Assembly: GCA_009823395.1 (NCBI GenBank)
Contig: CM020511.1
Span: forward strand, 17,322,001-17,386,000
Source of the DNA: Thamnaconus septentrionalis
Lineage: Eukaryota > Chordata > Actinopteri > Tetraodontiformes > Monacanthidae
DNA length: 64,000 nt
Direction: 5' to 3'
The notes under the pieces were generated by a model. The model did not search any database, had not been told where the DNA came from, and was given only the letters and a program-made list of their open reading frames with translations. The translations under genes were made by a program, and so were the position numbers. Shown in pieces: positions 61,712 through 64,000 of this stretch. The first letter of the stretch is position 1, and every line of letters begins with the position of its first letter.

Positions 61712-61740
61712 CTCACACACACACACACACACACACACAC
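61712..61740. repeat. (CA)14 microsatellite
   Basis: Pure CA run after GACT. Confidence 0.97.
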
Positions 61741-61908
61741 ATTTCAAAAGGCACAGGCCCACAACTATATGGGTTGTTATTTTTGAAATGTCTGGACACT
61801 GTCTTCCTCTCTGACCCCCCTCCCCAAGACCTCTTTAGCTCGTGCACACACCTTCACCTATACACACAAACACACACTTGAACGTGGTCTCTTTACCTCC
61901 CTGTCTGA

Positions 61909-61937
61909 GACACACACACACACACACACGCACGCAT

Positions 61938-61970
<33 letters not shown>
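61909..61970. repeat. Interrupted (CA)n microsatellite
   Basis: Two CA runs (about 10 and 15 units) separated by CGCACGCATACG. Confidence 0.96.
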
Positions 61971-61973
<3 letters not shown>

Positions 61974-62172
61974 TCCCAGGCTGAGAGCTTGTCCCATTGA
62001 CAGGCTATCAGTCAGGAAACAGAGGGGAGAAAAGGAGACGAGAATGAGAGACGGAGAGACTGGGTGGCCAGATTTGGGCTGTCATTCACAAAGGGTCAAA
62101 GGTCACACCCAGAGCCCACTGACATGTATGCACACACATAGGCACCGCAAAATACGTATGCGTGCACTCAGA

Positions 62173-62195
62173 AACACACACACACACACACACAA
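62173..62195. repeat. (CA)11 microsatellite
   Basis: Pure CA run ending in an A-tract. Confidence 0.95.
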
Positions 62196-62424
62196 AACAG
62201 CGTTTGTCAAAACAAGGTCAAAAGTGGAGGGCAGACAGCTGGCTGCCTTTGCAGAGCGACCGAGGCAGAGTAGACAGCTGGCTAGTTTTACAAGCGTCTG
62301 CCCTTTAAATAGAGATGGAAGAAAGTTTAAAGAGGGCGCAAGTGAATGTTTACAACGGGGCAAAGAGGTGCAAGCACTTCCTCTAATTGTTCTGAACGTG
62401 CTTAATGTCGGCAACATGCCTTCG

Positions 62425-62545
62425 AGAAATCATGAGCACGCTGAAAGGGAATAATTTAATTAGCAGAAAGCAGGACGCCATAATGTAATTGGATCAGATT
62501 AAATATAAACTTAATGTCTTGATGTTTTTCGCCACAGGCATGGCA
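62425..62545. promoter_or_regulatory. Candidate conserved non-coding element
   Basis: AT-rich unique block with GGGAATAATTTAATTAGCAG, GCCATAATGTAATTGGATC and CAGATTAAATATAAAC: closely spaced homeodomain-type TAATT/ATTA cores in a CA-repeat-rich neighbourhood. Enhancer role is inference. Confidence 0.3.
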
Positions 62546-62803
62546 CAGCTTGCGCCCCCCCCACGCTGCTCTTTTGGGCAACCTTTAGTAAACTGTTGAT
62601 GAAGAGGAGGGAGGCGAAACAAAAACAGTGCCGTTGCCAAGTCCGCTGTTTTATCCCCCTATTTCATATAGCTGTGAAACACTTTTTAATCATCCCGATC
62701 GGTCCAGACCGAGACGGCCCAGTTAACCTCCTGTGCTTTTCAAGCCCCCAACAAACTAATTGGTGCAGTGATGAGAAGACATTGGCAGAGAGACCCTGGA
62801 CAA

Positions 62804-62824
62804 AACACACACACACACACACAC
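62804..62824. repeat. (CA)10 microsatellite
   Basis: CA run followed by GTACGCATGCACGC. Confidence 0.95.
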
Positions 62825-62829
62825 GTACG

Positions 62830-64000
62830 CATGCACGCACACAAACATACACAAAGACAAATGAGTATATCTGCACATACTATCACACAGTCTGCACATG
62901 TTTCGCAAATACAAACAATGTCACGCAGGCAGACAGGTAAGGTTATACAGACAGACGTGCACTTCTGGCCAACCATATGGCCTTCAGGTCGGCTATTGAG
63001 CTCACAAACTCTGGCCAAGACAAATGGGAGCTGTATTTTCTCTGACTGCCGCCGACCGTGGCTCCGATGGCAGAAACGGCCAAGATTAGGTGGAGAAGGT
63101 GGCTGCAGGGTTTCATAGCAGGCTGTGTGGTAATAAAGGTGTTAGAATGTAATACTAGGAACAGCCTTCTAATCTCATCAGTATCCGAATATATTCCTTG
63201 ATAAACTACACCAACACTGGAAGGTTTTCATTTTGAAAGCAGCTTTAGGCTGAAACGAGTGTTTCACCACCATGTCTGATCTGACGGCCATCCATGGGTC
63301 TGAGAGCAGGCGCCAGCTCTTGTACTGAGCCTTCAGGATCAAAAGGGAAGTGAATTTTCCCCGAATCCATATAAATGCGTGAGGTTTTAATGACATAAAG
63401 TGGCAAAAGTTTTATGCTTTATAATTAAGACCTACTCAAGTAAGTTTGCCCTCCATTGACTCCACATGTTTAAGCCTTCCTTCGAAGCTGTGTGAGAGGA
63501 TGTTTCAGTGAGTGCTCAACATTTGAGGGCTGTTAACATTTGGTCCTTAATTTCGTTTAGTATTCCAGTCTCCGGCGTTGGCACTTAATGAATAAGGTGG
63601 CTGGATATATCAGGGTTTTTTTTTTTGTTAAAAACATAGCATAAATTAGTCTAATTAGAGCAAAATGTTCATCTGTGTGATGAGTCCATTTTTTTCTTCT
63701 CCCTTCGAGTGCCAGTCTAGGGTCCACAAACCTCAAAGAATAAAGTCCCTGTTTTGTACAGCGCTGGGTGCCAGGTGGGAGAAGACAACATGGGTGGTCA
63801 AGGTAGATCAGCCAGGTGGGTTTTAAAGGTGGGAAGTAGAGCGGAGTGCACGGTGTGGTCAGAGCTGCAGGGAGGAATCCCACAGGTCAACTCACCCACC
63901 GACACACACCAACTGATAGGCCCAGTGACAGAGTGAAAGATGCATGGTTAACCAAACATGGAGACCAACTGAGAGTCAGGCCAGAAGCCAGATGAACAGA
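62830..64000. other. Spacer to window end, no gene supported
   Basis: A donor-like CAG|GTAAGG lies at 62936-62941 with only a weak acceptor before it. A 72-codon minus-strand frame at 63178-63396 has no recognised domain. No repeat family was seen. Confidence 0.4.

Noticed and set aside
1..64000. CRISPR array, prophage, integrated virus, rRNA or bacterial operon
   Set aside because: No regularly spaced direct repeats with unique spacers, no gag/pol/env- or polymerase-like frames, no rRNA core sequences, and no dense coding organisation.

Overview
The window reads as non-coding vertebrate chromosomal DNA, most likely from a ray-finned (teleost) fish. The reasons are: very dense CA/TG, GA and mixed microsatellites; a broken Tc1/mariner copy of the type common in fish; two copies of the fish interspersed repeat that carries ATCCATCC at one end; two short repeat tails of the 'ATCAGAATCAGAATC...CTTTATT' and 'TTCAATTCAAAT...CTTTATTT' types; and no bacterial-style gene packing. 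Long open frames are rare and almost all are by-products of repeats or GC-rich patches. I cannot name a single protein-coding gene here with confidence.

Layout. 1-7.7 kb: AT-rich spacer with one (GT)n array. 7.7-8.2 kb: a G-run cluster followed by facing TG and CA arrays. 9.9-14.1 kb: AT-rich blocks that look like conserved regulatory DNA (10.2-10.65 kb) and two diverged copies of one unnamed repeat (11.6-11.8 and 13.9-14.1 kb). 15.3-19 kb: two CpG-rich patches (15.4-15.65 and 18.64-18.79 kb) in AT-rich spacer. 22-23 kb: a pentanucleotide array and a decayed TTAGGG-like stretch. 27.2-31.5 kb: the most gene-like part, with three CpG-rich patches, a possible short first coding exon on the plus strand (27869-27898) and a 51-nt interval with strong splice signals on the minus strand (31380-31430). 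38.5 and 50.9 kb: fish interspersed repeats in opposite orientation. 46.4-47.4 kb: the Tc1 fragment, then an exon-like basic minus-strand open frame. 54.6-55.2 kb: paired CA/TG/TA arrays, then a long pyrimidine tract ending in a strong splice acceptor. 56.7 and 59.06 kb: two very short exon-like intervals. 61.7-62.8 kb: a cluster of CA arrays and an AT-rich conserved-looking block.

Taken together the window resembles a large intron or gene desert with scattered regulatory elements. The exon candidates could belong to one or more large genes or to long non-coding RNAs, but splice-like pairs arise by chance about a dozen times in this much DNA, so each one needs transcript or alignment evidence. 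I found no rRNA, tRNA, CRISPR array, intact transposon, virus or operon.
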